Source: CAZLMF01 sp964560565 (lineage in GTDB: Bacteria > Bacillota > Clostridia > Oscillospirales > Ruminococcaceae). Taken from it: DNA of 5,751 nucleotides. Within the stretch, counting starts at the first letter, position 1; every line of letters starts with the position of its first letter. The position numbers and the translations under genes were made by a program. The stretch lies in assembly GCA_964560565.1 (NCBI GenBank), contig CAZLMF010000096.1, positions 1 through 5,751 on the forward strand, given 5' to 3'. The notes beneath the pieces are model-generated. The model did not search any database. It was not told the DNA's origin and saw only the letters and a list, made by a program, of their open reading frames with translations. Below, piece after piece: positions 4,937 to 5,751 of the stretch.

Positions 4937-5725
4937 TTGATAATTGACTCTCATGCGCATATATTTCCGGATAAAATTGCGCAGAAGGCTGCGGATAGCA
5001 TAGGGGATTTCTATCAGATGGGCATTTTTTACGATGGCACATTATCCTCATTGCTTGAAAATGGCGCGGCTAATGGAATTGACAAGTTTTTAGTGCATTC
5101 GGTGGCAACAGTACCACAGCAGGTTGAAAGCATTAACAGCTACCTAGCAGGTGAGGTTGCAAAGCACCCGGACAAGTTAATCGGCTTTGCGGCAATGCAT
5201 CCGGATTGCGAAGATATTGAGGGTGAGATTAGCAATATTCTAAACATTGGATTTAAAGGCGTTAAACTACACCCTGACTTTCAAAAGTTCAACATAGATA
5301 GCCCAAAGGCAATGAGAATATACGATGCAATTCAGGGCAAGCTACCCCTGTTAATTCACACAGGTGACTACCGTTATGAGTATTCCCACCCCAAAAGGCT
5401 TGTAAAAGTGCTTGAGAACTTCCCGAATCTTGATGTAATCGGCGCTCACTTTGGCGGATGGTCGCAATGGGGAGAGGCGGCACAGCTCCTTGCAGGCAAA
5501 AAGGTATATGTAGACACCTCAAGCTCCCTTTACGAGCTTTCCCCTGAGCAGGCAAAGGAAATTATTAAAATGTATGGAGTAGATAGAGTGCTTTTTGGCA
5601 CTGACTATCCAATGTGGGATTTTACAATTGAGCTGGAGCGATTTCGTGCGCTGGGATTATCACTAGACGACAGCGAAATGCTCCTCCATGAAAACCTTGA
5701 AAATCTACTGCTTAGTTATCGGTAA
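4937..5725 (+). CDS. amidohydrolase-2 / ACMSD-like TIM-barrel metal enzyme
   Basis: This predicted cytoplasmic metal-dependent hydrolase or decarboxylase has 262 aa and one domain. Family features are the N-terminal metal-binding H6-A-H8 in IDSHAH, G-V-K-L-H112-P-D, H141 in LLIHTGD, H171 in IGAHFGG, and the catalytic or metal aspartate D223 in FGTDYPMWD. This set matches the Amidohydro_2 family (COG2159), which includes aminocarboxymuconate semialdehyde decarboxylase and resorcylate decarboxylases as well as hydrolases. The substrate cannot be told from sequence. The TTG start is supported by GGAG (4925-4928) 8 bp upstream and by the HxH motif falling at residues 6-8 as usual. No ATG lies in frame nearby. 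It stands alone between its own promoter and the window end, with no pathway neighbours to indicate its role. Confidence 0.9.
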   Translation: MIIDSHAHIFPDKIAQKAADSIGDFYQMGIFYDGTLSSLLENGAANGIDKFLVHSVATVPQQVESINSYLAGEVAKHPDKLIGFAAMHPDCEDIEGEISNILNIGFKGVKLHPDFQKFNIDSPKAMRIYDAIQGKLPLLIHTGDYRYEYSHPKRLVKVLENFPNLDVIGAHFGGWSQWGEAAQLLAGKKVYVDTSSSLYELSPEQAKEIIKMYGVDRVLFGTDYPMWDFTIELERFRALGLSLDDSEMLLHENLENLLLSYR

Positions 5726-5751
5726 GCTTAGATTGGAAATATCAACGAGAG

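Noticed and set aside
4923..4940. Five-codon reading frame whose TGA overlaps the TTG start of the amidohydrolase
   Set aside because: It has no convincing ribosome binding site of its own, and the GGAG inside it is better explained as the site for the amidohydrolase.

Overview
The window looks like a chromosomal segment of a low-to-moderate GC anaerobic Firmicute, most likely a clostridial lineage. This is inferred from AT-rich spacers, strong AGGAG/GGAGG-type ribosome binding sites, TTG start use, serine tRNA genes, a short thioredoxin reductase-like flavoprotein beside thioredoxin, and a Crp/Fnr regulator with a cysteine-bearing sensor domain. There are no mobile elements, CRISPR arrays or signs of recent transfer. 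Nothing here is a clearly new system; the most rewarding part is the regulatory logic of a small thiol-redox module.

Region 1 (1-356) carries two serine tRNA genes on the minus strand. tRNA-Ser(UGA) is complete and is transcribed first, from a good promoter. tRNA-Ser(GCU) follows it and is cut by the window edge. The spacer beyond the tRNA promoter holds an inverted repeat, a 9-bp tandem repeat and a good plus-strand promoter-like sequence pointing at the 3' end of the next gene.

Region 2 (357-2382) is a divergent redox locus. A Crp/Fnr-family regulator (minus) is transcribed away from a thioredoxin reductase-like flavoprotein and thioredoxin (plus). The two plus-strand genes are 32 bp apart and end at a strong terminator. 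The 85-bp divergent spacer contains a perfect CRP-type palindrome, TATGTGA-N6-TCACATA. Its centre lies exactly 41.5 bp upstream of the start point predicted from the TATAAT box of the reductase gene, the geometry of a class II activator. It also covers a plausible -10 box of the regulator gene. The simplest reading is a thiol- or redox-responsive regulator that activates trxB-trxA and represses itself. The reductase lacks the usual NADPH 2'-phosphate-binding HRRxxxR motif, so its electron donor may not be NADPH.

Region 3 (2383-4867) is a monocistronic gene for a soluble GAF-PAS-GGDEF-EAL cyclic-di-GMP enzyme. It has its own sigma-A-type promoter, a possible upstream operator and a GUAA-loop terminator. 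Both catalytic domains keep their key residues.

Region 4 (4868-5751) is a TTG-initiated amidohydrolase-2/ACMSD-like metal enzyme. Its promoter -10 box is embedded in a perfect 15-bp palindrome. The last 26 bases contain nothing I can assign.
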